Assembly: GCF_000786695.1 (NCBI RefSeq)
Contig: NZ_CP009962.1
Location: 3,410,001 to 3,474,000 of the forward strand
DNA length: 64,000 nt
Reading direction: 5' to 3'
Origin: Collimonas arenae
Lineage (GTDB): Bacteria > Pseudomonadota > Gammaproteobacteria > Burkholderiales > Burkholderiaceae_D
Shown here piece after piece: positions 18,497-27,429 of this stretch (the first letter of the stretch is position 1; the number at the start of each line of letters is the position of its first letter). The notes below the pieces were generated by a model. That model ran no database searches. It was not told where the DNA came from and saw nothing but the letters and a program-made list of their open reading frames with translations. Position numbers and translations under genes: made by a program.

Positions 18497-19270
18497 TCAA
18501 ATATCGATCCAGCCGAAGCCTTCCTCCTGGCAAGCGATCGTTATCTCCACTAATTCATTGTGCCGCGCATCGCACAGCGCCGCATAAGCCAGTTCAGGCA
18601 AATTGTTTCGCGCACTCAGGTGTGCACCGACTACCTTGCGCAAACGCGACTGATCGAGCGCCTTCAGAATGTCGCAGGCTGCTTCGTTCGACAAATGGCC
18701 ATACTCACCGCCAATGCGACGCTTGAGCGACGCCGGATAAGCCGAATTGCGCAGCATCTCGCGATCATGATTACACTCCAGCACCAAGGCATCGCAACCA
18801 CTCAAGGCTTGCACAAGATGATCGGTCAGCTTGCCGGCATCGGTCAGCACGCCTAATTTGTGATTGCCGTCCGTAACAGCATACTGTACCGGCTCACGCG
18901 CATCGTGCGGAACCGTATAGGGGGCCAACTGGAGATCACCAATAGAGAGCGCGTCACCATCGCGGCAAAAGCCGACGGTAACGCCCGAACAATCCTGGCG
19001 CAAAGCCTGGAAAGTACCGAAGGTGAGCCAGACCGGCAAGCGATAACGACGAGCGAATTTGAAAACACCGCCGACATGGTCCTGATGTTCGTGGGTGACT
19101 ACAATCGCCGAGAGGGAGGCGCCGTCCAAGCCCAGGCGGGCCAGGCGCCGTTCAGTTTCGCGTATGCCGAAACCGCAATCGAGCATCACATTGGTCGTGG
19201 TGCTGCCGGAAGTTGCTGAAATCAGCAATGCGTTGCCTTCACTGCCACTACCCAAACTTGCAAATTTCAA
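18497..19270 (-). CDS. MBL-fold metallo-hydrolase (YycJ/WalJ-like)
   Basis: A 257-residue metallo-beta-lactamase-fold enzyme. It starts MKFASLGSGSEGNALLI, as in the COG1235 group, and has the metal motif THEHQDH near residue 60, a further His in PHDAREP near 120, DAGK near 143 and VLECNHD near 162, with GAHLSARNN near the end. Relatives include B. subtilis YycJ/WalJ, a predicted nuclease or hydrolase. The substrate cannot be read from the sequence. It is the last gene of the leftward trpS-dapA-bamC run, 48 bases after the bamC stop. Confidence 0.88.
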   Translation of the reverse strand: MKFASLGSGSEGNALLISATSGSTTTNVMLDCGFGIRETERRLARLGLDGASLSAIVVTHEHQDHVGGVFKFARRYRLPVWLTFGTFQALRQDCSGVTVGFCRDGDALSIGDLQLAPYTVPHDAREPVQYAVTDGNHKLGVLTDAGKLTDHLVQALSGCDALVLECNHDREMLRNSAYPASLKRRIGGEYGHLSNEAACDILKALDQSRLRKVVGAHLSARNNLPELAYAALCDARHNELVEITIACQEEGFGWIDI

Positions 19271-19318
19271 GGATAGATCCCGGTTAACAACGCACTACTG
19301 CCATGCTTGTGAATTAAC

Positions 19319-20494
19319 TTACTTCAACTGCTCGTTCAACAAGCCCAGAATCTTGTCTGAACTCTTGCTTTGATCAGGCTTACCATCCTTGTCCTGTACA
19401 GTCACCAGGCTGCCGGTATCGGTACCCTTGACCACAATGCGGTAGCTGGCGGCATTTTTTGCCTTGTCGCTGTCCGAGCTACTGAAGATCTTAGCGAAGA
19501 AACCCTTATCCGACTTCTTGTCCTTGGCATCCGCATCCTGATCGACATAGCGCACAAAGTACACGCCTTGCGTACGATCACGGTCTTCGACAGTGAAGCC
19601 GACGCGATCAAGCGCCAGGCCGACCCGGCGCCATGCACGGTCAAATCCTTCATCCACCTGGACGGAATCCCCGGCGGCGCTCTTCACCAGCTTGGAACGC
19701 GCTTGCAGCGAAGGGGTATTGGCAACAGCTGCCTTGGCCTTCACCTCATCAGCGCCGAGGCGACCCATCAGGCGCGCCAGGAATTCCGCTTCCAGTTGCG
19801 GATCGGCAGGACGGGCAGTCCAGATACTCGATTCTTTTTGCGCACCGGACAAGACTTCTTCAGCGCCGCGATGGCTGATGTAGATTTCTGTGGTGCCGTT
19901 CGGTCCGCGCTCCAGGCGGGTGCGGAACTTGTCGCGCTCACCGGTCGAGTAGAGCGAATCGAATACCTTGCCCAATGTATTGCGGACGAAGTCCTGCGGG
20001 ATCTTGGCGCGGTTTTCAGCCCAATCGGTTTCCATCACGCCGGTTTCCGGATTCTCGATATTGATCAGGAAGCCCGAGTCTTGCCAGAAATCCTTGACCT
20101 TTGGCCACAGGTTTTCAGGTGTTGCATTGACTACCAGCCAGCGCTGGGAACCGTCACGCTCGATATGCATGTCAGGCGCGGCATTCGGCGCCACGGTCGC
20201 TGCGGCTGCTGCCGGACGGGCGCCTTGCTCCAGGTTGTAGCCGGAAGCGGTAGCCGTGCCTGCATTTGACTCAGGAATTGCATAACGATTCTCACGCTGC
20301 AATTGGGTCAGATCAGGCGGAATGTCCAGCTTCGGCGCGGTCACCTTGCCTGCGCTTTTATAATCGATACGATCCGGCTCAAGCACCGAATTGATCGAAG
20401 AGCATCCTGCCAGACCGGCCAGCGCCAAAGCGATAACAATGCCACGTTGTGGGAGACTGAATTGAGTCGATGGAATGTTCTTGCGAATAGTCAT
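19319..20494 (-). CDS. bamC: Outer-membrane assembly factor BamC (NlpB)
   Basis: A 391-residue lipoprotein. The signal peptide ends in lipobox LAGC (Cys about residue 31), followed by the unstructured BamC N-terminal segment containing DYKSAGKVTAPKLDIPPDLTQ, which in E. coli binds BamD. Two helix-grip domains follow: RWLVVNATPENLWPKVKDFW near residue 118 and DEGFDRAWRRVGLALDRVGF near 275, joined by a linker. BamC is a nonessential part of the Bam complex that inserts beta-barrels. Longer than E. coli BamC by about 45 residues. It lies directly downstream of dapA, the same order as in E. coli. Confidence 0.93.
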   Translation of the reverse strand: MTIRKNIPSTQFSLPQRGIVIALALAGLAGCSSINSVLEPDRIDYKSAGKVTAPKLDIPPDLTQLQRENRYAIPESNAGTATASGYNLEQGARPAAAAATVAPNAAPDMHIERDGSQRWLVVNATPENLWPKVKDFWQDSGFLINIENPETGVMETDWAENRAKIPQDFVRNTLGKVFDSLYSTGERDKFRTRLERGPNGTTEIYISHRGAEEVLSGAQKESSIWTARPADPQLEAEFLARLMGRLGADEVKAKAAVANTPSLQARSKLVKSAAGDSVQVDEGFDRAWRRVGLALDRVGFTVEDRDRTQGVYFVRYVDQDADAKDKKSDKGFFAKIFSSSDSDKAKNAASYRIVVKGTDTGSLVTVQDKDGKPDQSKSSDKILGLLNEQLK

Positions 20495-20552
20495 GTGGAT
20501 ACAGGATCAAAAAGACGAAGGAAATTCTAGGGAAAACGCCTGTCAGCGCAGC

Positions 20553-21431
20553 TTATTGTAATACACCCGACTCACGCAAAGCCGCACGCACGGTGTCGTG
20601 GTACTCGGCAGCCATGGGCAGCAGCGGCAAACGAATACCGTCTGCCATCATACCCATCTCGGTGAGCGCCCATTTCACAGGCACAGGATTAGGCTCCACA
20701 AACAACGTGAAGTGCAGTGGCAAAAGTTTGTTGTTGAGTTGGACAGCTTCGACCACGTTGCCGTTCATTGCAGCTACACACAACAGATGCATATCGCGCG
20801 GCGCGACGTTAGCCGTCACAGAAATATTGCCCTTGCCGCCGCACAACATCAGCGCCATTGCAGTAGCATCATCACCGGAATACACGGCAAAATCGGCTGG
20901 CGCCAGACGAATCAGATCTGAACCGCGACCGATATTGCCAGTAGCATCCTTGACGCCGATGATTCCAGGCACCTGCGCCAGGCGCAAAATCGTCTCATTG
21001 CTCATATCGGCAATAGTACGGCCAGGGACGTTATACAAGATAATCGGCAAATCGACGGACTCAGCAATCTTCTTGAAGTGCTGGTACATGCCCTCTTGCG
21101 TCGGCTTATTGTAATAAGGGACCACTTGCAAGGATGCGTCGGCGCCGGCTTCCTTGGCGAAGCGAGTCAACTGGATCGCTTCTGCCGTGGAGTTGCCGCC
21201 ACTACCGGCAATGATAGGAATGCGCTTGGCGGCATGGTCCACTGCCAGCTTGATCAGGGCGCAATGCTCTTCAACCGTGACCGTCGGCGACTCGCCCGAC
21301 GTACCGACGATGACGATCGCGTCGGTGCCTTCGGCGATGTGCCAGTCAATCAGCTTGCGCAAACCCGGCAGGTCGAGACTGCCGTCGGTATGCATGGGAG
21401 TAACGATTGCAACAATGCTGCCCTTGATCAT
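20553..21431 (-). CDS. dapA: 4-hydroxy-tetrahydrodipicolinate synthase
   Basis: A 292-residue TIM barrel, exactly E. coli length when started at ATG 21431 ([13 protein letters not shown]); upstream in-frame codons to 21521 are not part of the family. Catalytic features are present: GTSGESPTV near residue 44, [14 protein letters not shown] near 106, YNVPGRT near 133 (active-site Tyr) and GVKDATG near 160 with the Schiff-base Lys. It condenses pyruvate with aspartate semialdehyde, the first step of lysine and diaminopimelate synthesis. It sits 58 bases before bamC. Confidence 0.96.
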   Translation of the reverse strand: MIKGSIVAIVTPMHTDGSLDLPGLRKLIDWHIAEGTDAIVIVGTSGESPTVTVEEHCALIKLAVDHAAKRIPIIAGSGGNSTAEAIQLTRFAKEAGADASLQVVPYYNKPTQEGMYQHFKKIAESVDLPIILYNVPGRTIADMSNETILRLAQVPGIIGVKDATGNIGRGSDLIRLAPADFAVYSGDDATAMALMLCGGKGNISVTANVAPRDMHLLCVAAMNGNVVEAVQLNNKLLPLHFTLFVEPNPVPVKWALTEMGMMADGIRLPLLPMAAEYHDTVRAALRESGVLQ

Positions 21432-21571
21432 GATCATGAATGCGGAAAAATAAAAGACTGATTGTAGCGGATCATAGTGGCTATGGGGTATTTCCACTTG
21501 TAAAACAAGGTACAAATACAATTACTCTATAGCAACCAAAGAGCAAACCACCTGCAATAGAACTCAAGTTC

Positions 21572-22156
21572 TTATCCCAGCCGCAACGCTGACGCGACGC
21601 CATCCGCCTGCTTGATGGCGCAAATACGCTGCACCATCGCAGGTTTTGGCTGTTCTGTGAAACCGTCTTCAAACGCCAACACATGCCAGGAATTCACTAT
21701 GTCAGCGGCAAGCAAAGACAGCAATTCGCCCGGCTGCAACAAGAAATCGGGATTGGAGGGCTTGCCAAACTGCTCATTACCGGCAGCAAACGTTTCATAG
21801 AGCAAAACGCCTTGCGGCGCCACGCTATCCAGAATCAGGGGAAACAGCGGCCGGTGCAGGTAATTGGTCACCACTACGCCACTAAATTGAGCAGGCCGGA
21901 ACAACTGCGCGAGCGCATCTGACGGGCCGGCTTCCAGCTCGACTTGGCGGGTAGTCACGCCGGCGGCATTGATCTCAGCCAGCGCCATCGGATTGCGGTC
22001 TACCGCCAGTACGTTCAAATCCTGGCCCAGACTCGCCAGCCAAAGCGCGTGGCGGCCGCTGCCGCAGGCCAGGTCCAATACGGTGCCGGCCGGTATCAAC
22101 CCGCCGAAACGGCTGACCCAGGGCGATACGGGGGAGGAATTTATCAACACACTCAT
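21572..22156 (-). CDS. Class I SAM-dependent methyltransferase (TehB-like)
   Basis: A 194-residue Rossmann methyltransferase. Motif I VLDLACGSGRHALWLA lies near residue 26, the acidic end of strand 2 is AVDRNPMAL near 51, and motif post-I/IV is VVVTNYLHRPLF near 94. Closest family feel is the small TehB/YbaJ-like group. The substrate is unknown. The start is 14 bases after the trpS stop and the gene ends 140 bases before dapA, so it is part of this run, but I see no sequence reason linking it to tryptophan or lysine metabolism. Confidence 0.85.
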   Translation of the reverse strand: MSVLINSSPVSPWVSRFGGLIPAGTVLDLACGSGRHALWLASLGQDLNVLAVDRNPMALAEINAAGVTTRQVELEAGPSDALAQLFRPAQFSGVVVTNYLHRPLFPLILDSVAPQGVLLYETFAAGNEQFGKPSNPDFLLQPGELLSLLAADIVNSWHVLAFEDGFTEQPKPAMVQRICAIKQADGVASALRLG

Positions 22157-22170
22157 CCAAAAATAGGCAG

Positions 22171-23373
22171 TCAGCTGTAGCTCAGGCCCATCGCCTCGCG
22201 CACGTCACGCATCGTGTCCTGCGCCAGCTTGCGTGCATGGTCGCAGCCGTCTGCCACGATCGCCCGCACCAGCGACGGGTCGTCGAGATATTGCTGGGCA
22301 CGCTCATGCATCGGCTCCTGTTCGCGGACAATGGCGTCGATCACCGGCTGCTTGCATTCGAGACAACCGATACCGGCGCTGCGACAGCCTTTGGCTGCCC
22401 ACTCGCGCGTGGCATTGTCGGAATACACAACGTGGAATTGCCATACCGGACACTTGTCCGGATCGCCCGGATCGGTGCGGCGTACCCGCGCCGGATCGGT
22501 CGGCATGGTGCGCACCTTCTTGGCGACCACGTCTTTCTCTTCGCGTAGAGCGATGGCGTTGCCATAGCTCTTGGACATCTTTTGGCCATCCAGTCCCGGC
22601 AAGCGTGAGGATTCAGTCAGCAACGCTTGCGGCTCCGACAAGATCAGCTTGCGGCTACCTTCAAGGAAGCCGAACAAGCGCTCGCGATCAATCATGGACA
22701 GGTTCTGGGCATCGTCCAGCATGGCCTTGGCTTGCTCCAGCGCGCTCTCGCTGCCTTGCTGCTGGAACTGGGTACGCAATTCGTTGTAGAGCTTGGCGCG
22801 TTTGCTGCCAAGCTTCTTGACTGCTTCCTGCGCCTTTACCTCGAAACCCTTTTCCTTGCCGTACAGATGATTAAAGCGGCGCGCGATTTCACGCATCATC
22901 TCGATATGCGGCACCTGGTCATCGCCCACCGGCACCTGGCTGGCGCGATAGATCAAGACGTCGGCTGCTTGCAACAAGGGATAACCGAGGAAACCGTAGG
23001 TAGCCAGGTCGCGGTCAGCCAGTTTTTCCTGCTGATCCTTGTAGGTCGGCACCCGCTCCAGCCAACCGAGCGGCGTGGCCATCGACAGCAGCAAATGCAG
23101 TTCGGCGTGTTCAGGCACCTTGGATTGTATGAACAAGGTCGCTTGCGACGGATCCACACCGGCGGCCAGCCAGTCGATGAGCATATCCCAAGTACTGGTT
23201 TCGATTACGCTTGGATCATCGTAATGCGTGGTCAGCGCATGCCAGTCGGCGACAAAAAACAGGCAAGGCAATTCGGATTGCAGCCTCACCCAATTTTTGA
23301 GTGCCCCGTGATAGTGGCCAAGATGCAGGGCGCCAGTCGGGCGCATACCAGAGACGACACGGTCAGGGTACAT
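22171..23373 (-). CDS. trpS: Tryptophan--tRNA ligase
   Basis: A 400-residue class I synthetase, longer than the 334-residue E. coli enzyme. The HIGH-type motif is ALHLGHYHGAL near residue 15 and the KMSKS loop is GLDGQKMSKSYGN near 250. The extra length comes partly from a region near residue 305-345 with cysteines (DKCPVWQF, GCRSAGIGCLECKQP), a feature of the longer TrpS group with an added C-terminal segment. It charges tRNA-Trp. It is preceded by the M50 protease gene (47-base gap) and followed closely by the methyltransferase. Confidence 0.95.
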   Translation of the reverse strand: MYPDRVVSGMRPTGALHLGHYHGALKNWVRLQSELPCLFFVADWHALTTHYDDPSVIETSTWDMLIDWLAAGVDPSQATLFIQSKVPEHAELHLLLSMATPLGWLERVPTYKDQQEKLADRDLATYGFLGYPLLQAADVLIYRASQVPVGDDQVPHIEMMREIARRFNHLYGKEKGFEVKAQEAVKKLGSKRAKLYNELRTQFQQQGSESALEQAKAMLDDAQNLSMIDRERLFGFLEGSRKLILSEPQALLTESSRLPGLDGQKMSKSYGNAIALREEKDVVAKKVRTMPTDPARVRRTDPGDPDKCPVWQFHVVYSDNATREWAAKGCRSAGIGCLECKQPVIDAIVREQEPMHERAQQYLDDPSLVRAIVADGCDHARKLAQDTMRDVREAMGLSYS

Positions 23374-23420
23374 AGTCAGTATTAGCGATCAGAAAAAATC
23401 AGAAGAAAATGGCGTCAAAT

Positions 23421-24080
23421 TCAATTTAACAGCAACAGCAGTGGTTTCACCATCCATTGCAGCACGGTCTGGGCAATCATCATCACTGGGGTCATCCAGA
23501 AAGACAGTACTTTCAAGAGCACCAACGCCATCACGATAAAGAAACCGTAGGGCTCGATTTGCGCAAATTTATAGGCATACTTGTTCGGCAACAGACTGGT
23601 CAAGATGCGACCTCCGTCAAGCGGCGGAATCGGGAACAGGTTGAAAGCGAACATCACCAGGTTGGTGAGAATGCCGGCGCGCGCCATCAGCGCAAAGAAA
23701 TCTTCCTGAACCTGGAAAGCAGCCAGGCCGATCAGCACCAGCAGCCAGAGCAGCGCCATCAGGAAATTTGCTGCCGGCCCCGCCAGCGCCACCCAGGCCA
23801 TATCGCGCTTGGGCTTGCGCAGCTGGCCGAAATTGATTGGCACCGGCTTGGCGTAACCGAACAGAAAGGCGCCGCCTGTCGAAAAATACAGCAGTATCGG
23901 GATCAGGATCGTCCCGAACGGATCGATATGCTTGATTGGGTTGAGGCTCATGCGCCCCAGCATATAGGCGGTAGAATCGCCGAAATACTTGGCGGCATAG
24001 GCATGCGCAGCCTCATGCAGCGTGATAGCGAACAGCACGGGCAAAGCATAGACTGCGACGGTTTGGATAAGATCGTTCAT
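23421..24080 (-). CDS. Site-2 protease family (M50) membrane metalloprotease
   Basis: A 219-residue protein when started at ATG 24080; the frame upstream to 24146 is open but adds a non-family extension. Zinc motif HEAAHAYAAKYFG lies near residue 20 and the second motif FNLFPIPPLDGGRIL near 150, both in membrane spans, with about five spans in all. GPAANFLMALLW is also typical. This short group lacks PDZ domains and its substrate is unknown. It sits between yciO and trpS, as commonly in Burkholderiales (from family knowledge). Confidence 0.9.
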   Translation of the reverse strand: MNDLIQTVAVYALPVLFAITLHEAAHAYAAKYFGDSTAYMLGRMSLNPIKHIDPFGTILIPILLYFSTGGAFLFGYAKPVPINFGQLRKPKRDMAWVALAGPAANFLMALLWLLVLIGLAAFQVQEDFFALMARAGILTNLVMFAFNLFPIPPLDGGRILTSLLPNKYAYKFAQIEPYGFFIVMALVLLKVLSFWMTPVMMIAQTVLQWMVKPLLLLLN

Positions 24081-24259
24081 GGGCGGGATTCTATCAGAGG
24101 GGCGCGGCTGCCGTGCCTTGCAAATGAAGAAAGCACGCAGCCGCATCAGGCGACAATCGGCAAAAAACCGGCGATCGAATTAGATAAACACAGAAAATTA
24201 CAAAAAGGCAATGCGAGCGATGGCAATCTTAAGCACTGATCGCGCGTTCATGCTTAGCA

Positions 24260-24883
24260 TCACAAACCAAACAAACTGGCGTCACCACGCCCCTGGCGTA
24301 TCAGCTGCGGCTCATCGCCTGTGAGATCAATCACTGTGGTTGGCTCCAGGCTGCAAGCACCACCGTCGATCACCAGCTCGATCTGTTTTTCCAACTGGTC
24401 GCGCACTTCTTCCGGATCGGTCAGGGCCTCTTCAGCACCCGGCAAAATCAAAGTGGTCCCAATCAGGGGCTGGCCGAACTCTTCCAGCACGGCATGGACG
24501 ATGCTGTGCTCCGGAACGCGCAGGCCGATTGTCTTGCGCGCCGGATGGCTCAAGCGTCGCGGCACTTCCTTGGTCGCTTCGAGAATGAAAGTAAAGGCGC
24601 CCGGCGTCGCGCTTTTCAGCAAACGGAACTGGCGATTGTCGACCTTGGCGTATAGCGAGATCTCGCTGAGGTCGCGGCACAGCATGGTCAGGTGGTGCTT
24701 GTCGTCAACGCCGCGAATCCGCCGCACGCGCTCTACCGCATCCTTGTTATCCAGCTGGCACACCAGCGCATAGCAGCAGTCGGTCGGCAAAGCGACGATG
24801 CCGCCTGCCTGGATGATTTGCACCGCTTGCTTGATCAGCCGCAGTTGCGGATTATCTGGATGGATCTGGAAAAACTGGCTCAT
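24260..24883 (-). CDS. yciO: YciO family protein (Sua5/YrdC-type fold)
   Basis: A 207-residue YrdC-fold protein. PTDCCYAL near residue 34 and HHLTMLCRDLSEIS near 63 are followed by TPGAFTFILEATKEVPRRL, RKTIGLRVPEHSI and LEKQIELVIDGGACSLEPTTVIDLT. The TKEVPRR and PTTVIDLT segments match E. coli YciO rather than TsaC, so threonylcarbamoyl-adenylate synthesis should not be assumed. A 376-bp gap to htpX on the right side holds a terminator. In E. coli its neighbour is yciV (PHP phosphatase); here that gene lies about 9 kb away at 34152. Confidence 0.88.
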   Translation of the reverse strand: MSQFFQIHPDNPQLRLIKQAVQIIQAGGIVALPTDCCYALVCQLDNKDAVERVRRIRGVDDKHHLTMLCRDLSEISLYAKVDNRQFRLLKSATPGAFTFILEATKEVPRRLSHPARKTIGLRVPEHSIVHAVLEEFGQPLIGTTLILPGAEEALTDPEEVRDQLEKQIELVIDGGACSLEPTTVIDLTGDEPQLIRQGRGDASLFGL

Positions 24884-24904
24884 GGCTGTTTAGCTTTAAA
24901 AATG

Positions 24905-24935
24905 AAAAACGGCGCTGGTCCTCAGACCAGCGCCG
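24905..24935 (-). terminator. Rho-independent terminator of htpX
   Basis: GGCGCTGGTC (24911-24920) and GACCAGCGCC (24925-24934) form a 10-bp perfect stem with a CTCA loop, plus one flanking C-G pair. On the minus strand it ends in five Ts (24909-24905). It separates htpX from yciO. Confidence 0.88.
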
Positions 24936-24950
24936 CCAATTCAAGAAAAT

Positions 24951-25835
24951 TTACAGTGCAGTGACTTGCGGATTACGCAAAGCTGCAATGCGTTGTTCGA
25001 TCGGCGGATGGCTGGAAAACATTGCGCTCCAGCCTGGTTTGTCGTTGATGCCCAGCGCGGCCATCGATTCCGGCAGCGTCGCCGGCTCGACGCCACCCAA
25101 ACGCGCCAGCGCCTTTTGCATCGGCAACGCGCTGCCCAGCAACTTGGCGGAACCCGCGTCGGCGCGGAATTCACGATGGCGCGAGAACCAGGCGACGATC
25201 AGCGATGCACCTATCCCCAGCACAATCTGCGATACCAGTACGGTAGCCATGTAACCAATTCCGGGACCGTCGTTATTTCCACGCGACAACGCACGGTCGA
25301 CAGCATAACCGATGATGCGCGAGAGGAACACCACAAAGGTATTCACCACGCCTTGGATCAGAGTCATAGTCACCATATCGCCGTTAGCGATATGCGCGAT
25401 TTCGTGGCCCAATACCGCTTCCACTTCTTCTTTGGTCATGCTTTCCAGCAAACCTGTCGATACCGCGACCAGCGCGGAATTCTTGAAGGCGCCGGTCGCG
25501 AACGCATTGGCGTCGCCCTGATAGACGGCCACCTCAGGCATGCCGATACCGGCGCGCTGGGCCAGTTTGCCCACCGTATCCACCAGCCACAGCTCGGTCG
25601 AATTGGCGGGCGCAGTAATCACCTTGGCGCCGGTCGACCATTTGGCCATTTGCTTGCTGATCAGCAAAGAGAAAATCGATCCCGTGAAGCCGACCACCAG
25701 CGAAAACACCATCAGCATCGGCAAGTTCAAGCCGGCGCTGGTCAGGAAACGGTTCACGCCCAACAGCGACAGCACGATGCTCATCACGAGCATCACTGCA
25801 ATGTTGGTAGCGAGGAACAAGAAAATACGTTTCAT
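24951..25835 (-). CDS. htpX: Protease HtpX
   Basis: A 294-residue membrane zinc protease. The ATG at 25835 follows TTTGGAG by 9 bases; codons further upstream are not used. Two N-terminal spans ([20 protein letters not shown] and [20 protein letters not shown]) precede the motif [12 protein letters not shown] near residue 138 and a further pair of spans, with the third zinc ligand Glu in [11 protein letters not shown] near 220. HtpX degrades misfolded inner-membrane proteins with FtsH. Transcribed alone and ended by the terminator at 24905. Confidence 0.95.
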   Translation of the reverse strand: MKRIFLFLATNIAVMLVMSIVLSLLGVNRFLTSAGLNLPMLMVFSLVVGFTGSIFSLLISKQMAKWSTGAKVITAPANSTELWLVDTVGKLAQRAGIGMPEVAVYQGDANAFATGAFKNSALVAVSTGLLESMTKEEVEAVLGHEIAHIANGDMVTMTLIQGVVNTFVVFLSRIIGYAVDRALSRGNNDGPGIGYMATVLVSQIVLGIGASLIVAWFSRHREFRADAGSAKLLGSALPMQKALARLGGVEPATLPESMAALGINDKPGWSAMFSSHPPIEQRIAALRNPQVTAL

Positions 25836-25972
25836 GTGGAAAACTCCAAAATGGGAAAGAAGTGCCTTTAAAATAAGGCCGCTGGCGCAAATTTCAAGAC
25901 TGTAAGAGCGTGGATGGCAATTATGCCAGACAGCCTGCGCAAAAAAACAAAGCAATTAAACAATATATATAC

Positions 25973-27112
25973 ATGCCTAAAATCGCAGAACCTAGCCGCG
26001 CCACCTCATTCATCTACAAAATCTGCCAGCCGTTCCTGCGTGACCGCCTGATGCATTTGCTATTGATTGCTGCAATTCTGCTCTCTTTTTTAGCCCCTCA
26101 CCCGCCAGCCGACTACCCGGCCTGGGTTGACTGGAACACGATCGCCACCCTGGCCGGCATGCTGCTGCTAACCAAGGGGATCGAAGTCAGCGGCTATCTC
26201 GAGCATCTGGGCCGCATGATCATCAACCATCTCGGCCAGCAACGCGCACTGGCCCTGTTTCTGGTGAGCGCATCGGCGCTGCTGTCAACCATATTGACCA
26301 ACGACATCGCCCTGTTCATCGTGGTGCCGCTGACCGTCGGCCTGGCCAATATCGGCGGCCTGCCAATCGGCCGCCTGGTGATTTTCGAAACGCTGGCGGT
26401 GAATGCCGGCTCCTTGCTGACGCCCATTGGCAATCCGCAAAACATCCTGCTGTGGCAGCGCTCGCACTTATCGTTCGCCACCTTCACCTGGCAAATGGTG
26501 CCGCTGGCGCTGGCAGTGTCCCTGATCTTGCTGCTCGTGACCTGGCTGAGTTTCCCCAAAAAAACCATACATGCCGAAATGGAAGATAATCCGGCCAGCT
26601 ATAAGACCAGCCTGCTGCGGACTTGCAGCTTGCTTTATATCGCCTTCCTCGTGTCGGTGGAATTCGGCCACCCCGGCTGGGGCCTGCTTGGCGTGACAGT
26701 TGCCGCGGCGCTCCTGTTCCGGGAGGTTATTGCCAAGGTCGACTGGAGCCTGATCCTGGTATTCATCCTGATGTTCATCGACATCCACCTGCTGACGCAA
26801 CTGGATTTCATTCAAAGCTGGGTCGGCGCGATCCAGCATTTTTCGCAGCTCGAACTTTTCCTGTCAGCCCTGCTCGGCTCGCAAGTAATCAGCAATGTCC
26901 CGGCCACCATCCTGCTGGTCAACTATTCCGACGCTTACAAGGTGATTGCCTACGGCGTCAATGCTGGCGGCTTCGGTCTGGCGATCGGTTCGCTGGCCAA
27001 CATCATCGCCTTGCGCATGGCGCCCGAGCGGCATCTGTGGCTACGCTTCCATCTGTATTCATTTCCGTTCCTGATCTTGTCGGGATTCATTGCATGGTGG
27101 CTACTGGTCTGA
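25973..27112 (+). CDS. SLC13/ArsB-type anion transporter
   Basis: A 379-residue protein when started at ATG 25973; a GTG at 25910 in the same frame is an alternative, and neither has a good ribosome site. About 10-11 membrane spans are visible. Conserved elements of the ion-transporter superfamily are present: LTNDIALFIVVPLTVGLA near residue 105, the substrate loop TPIGNPQNILLW near 148, and SNVPATILLVN near 310 with GSLANIIAL near 343. The paired NDI and SNVPA motifs recall ArsB/NhaD and citrate transporters. The substrate is not known. A MITE-like element begins 11 bases after its stop. Confidence 0.85.
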   Translation: MPKIAEPSRATSFIYKICQPFLRDRLMHLLLIAAILLSFLAPHPPADYPAWVDWNTIATLAGMLLLTKGIEVSGYLEHLGRMIINHLGQQRALALFLVSASALLSTILTNDIALFIVVPLTVGLANIGGLPIGRLVIFETLAVNAGSLLTPIGNPQNILLWQRSHLSFATFTWQMVPLALAVSLILLLVTWLSFPKKTIHAEMEDNPASYKTSLLRTCSLLYIAFLVSVEFGHPGWGLLGVTVAAALLFREVIAKVDWSLILVFILMFIDIHLLTQLDFIQSWVGAIQHFSQLELFLSALLGSQVISNVPATILLVNYSDAYKVIAYGVNAGGFGLAIGSLANIIALRMAPERHLWLRFHLYSFPFLILSGFIAWWLLV

Positions 27113-27123
27113 AAGGATTCTAA

Positions 27124-27301
27124 GAGGCTGTTGCGAAATTAATCTAGTGTTGTTGCCCTTGCAGGGCGCACCCTGGCTTGCAAGCCAGGGGCGTTCTGCC
27201 GGCAGACGACAATGTCGTCTGCCCCCCGCCACACCCTCCTTGCCGTACCGCTCGTACTGTCTTCGTCGAAGCGCCTAGCCATCTGTGTTCGCAACAGCCT
27301 C
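27124..27301. mobile_element. 178-bp MITE-like element with 14-bp terminal inverted repeats
   Basis: GAGGCTGTTGCGAA (27124-27137) is repeated in perfect inverse at 27288-27301. Inside are three hairpins: GCCCT/AGGGC (27155-27167), the perfect 20-bp palindrome CCCTGGCTTGCAAGCCAGGG (27171-27190), and GGCAGACGAC/GTCGTCTGCC (27201-27223). There is no open frame of note. I do not see a certain target duplication; CTAA stands before the left end and CAAA after the right. It looks like a non-autonomous element moved by a transposase encoded elsewhere. Confidence 0.75.
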
Positions 27302-27429
27302 CAAATTTAATTAATTGTCTTTTGGAAACTTAAATTCTGCTATCTTTGCCAGAAAATCTTTCGGAGACATTTTCAATTGGACCGCCTACCGCCATTCCCC
27401 GCACCTTTCCCTCACCTCCGGTCCCAACC

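Noticed and set aside
25964..25973. TATATAT box directly before the anion transporter ATG as a second leaderless promoter
   Set aside because: It ends only 2 bases before the ATG, too close for transcription to include the start codon.
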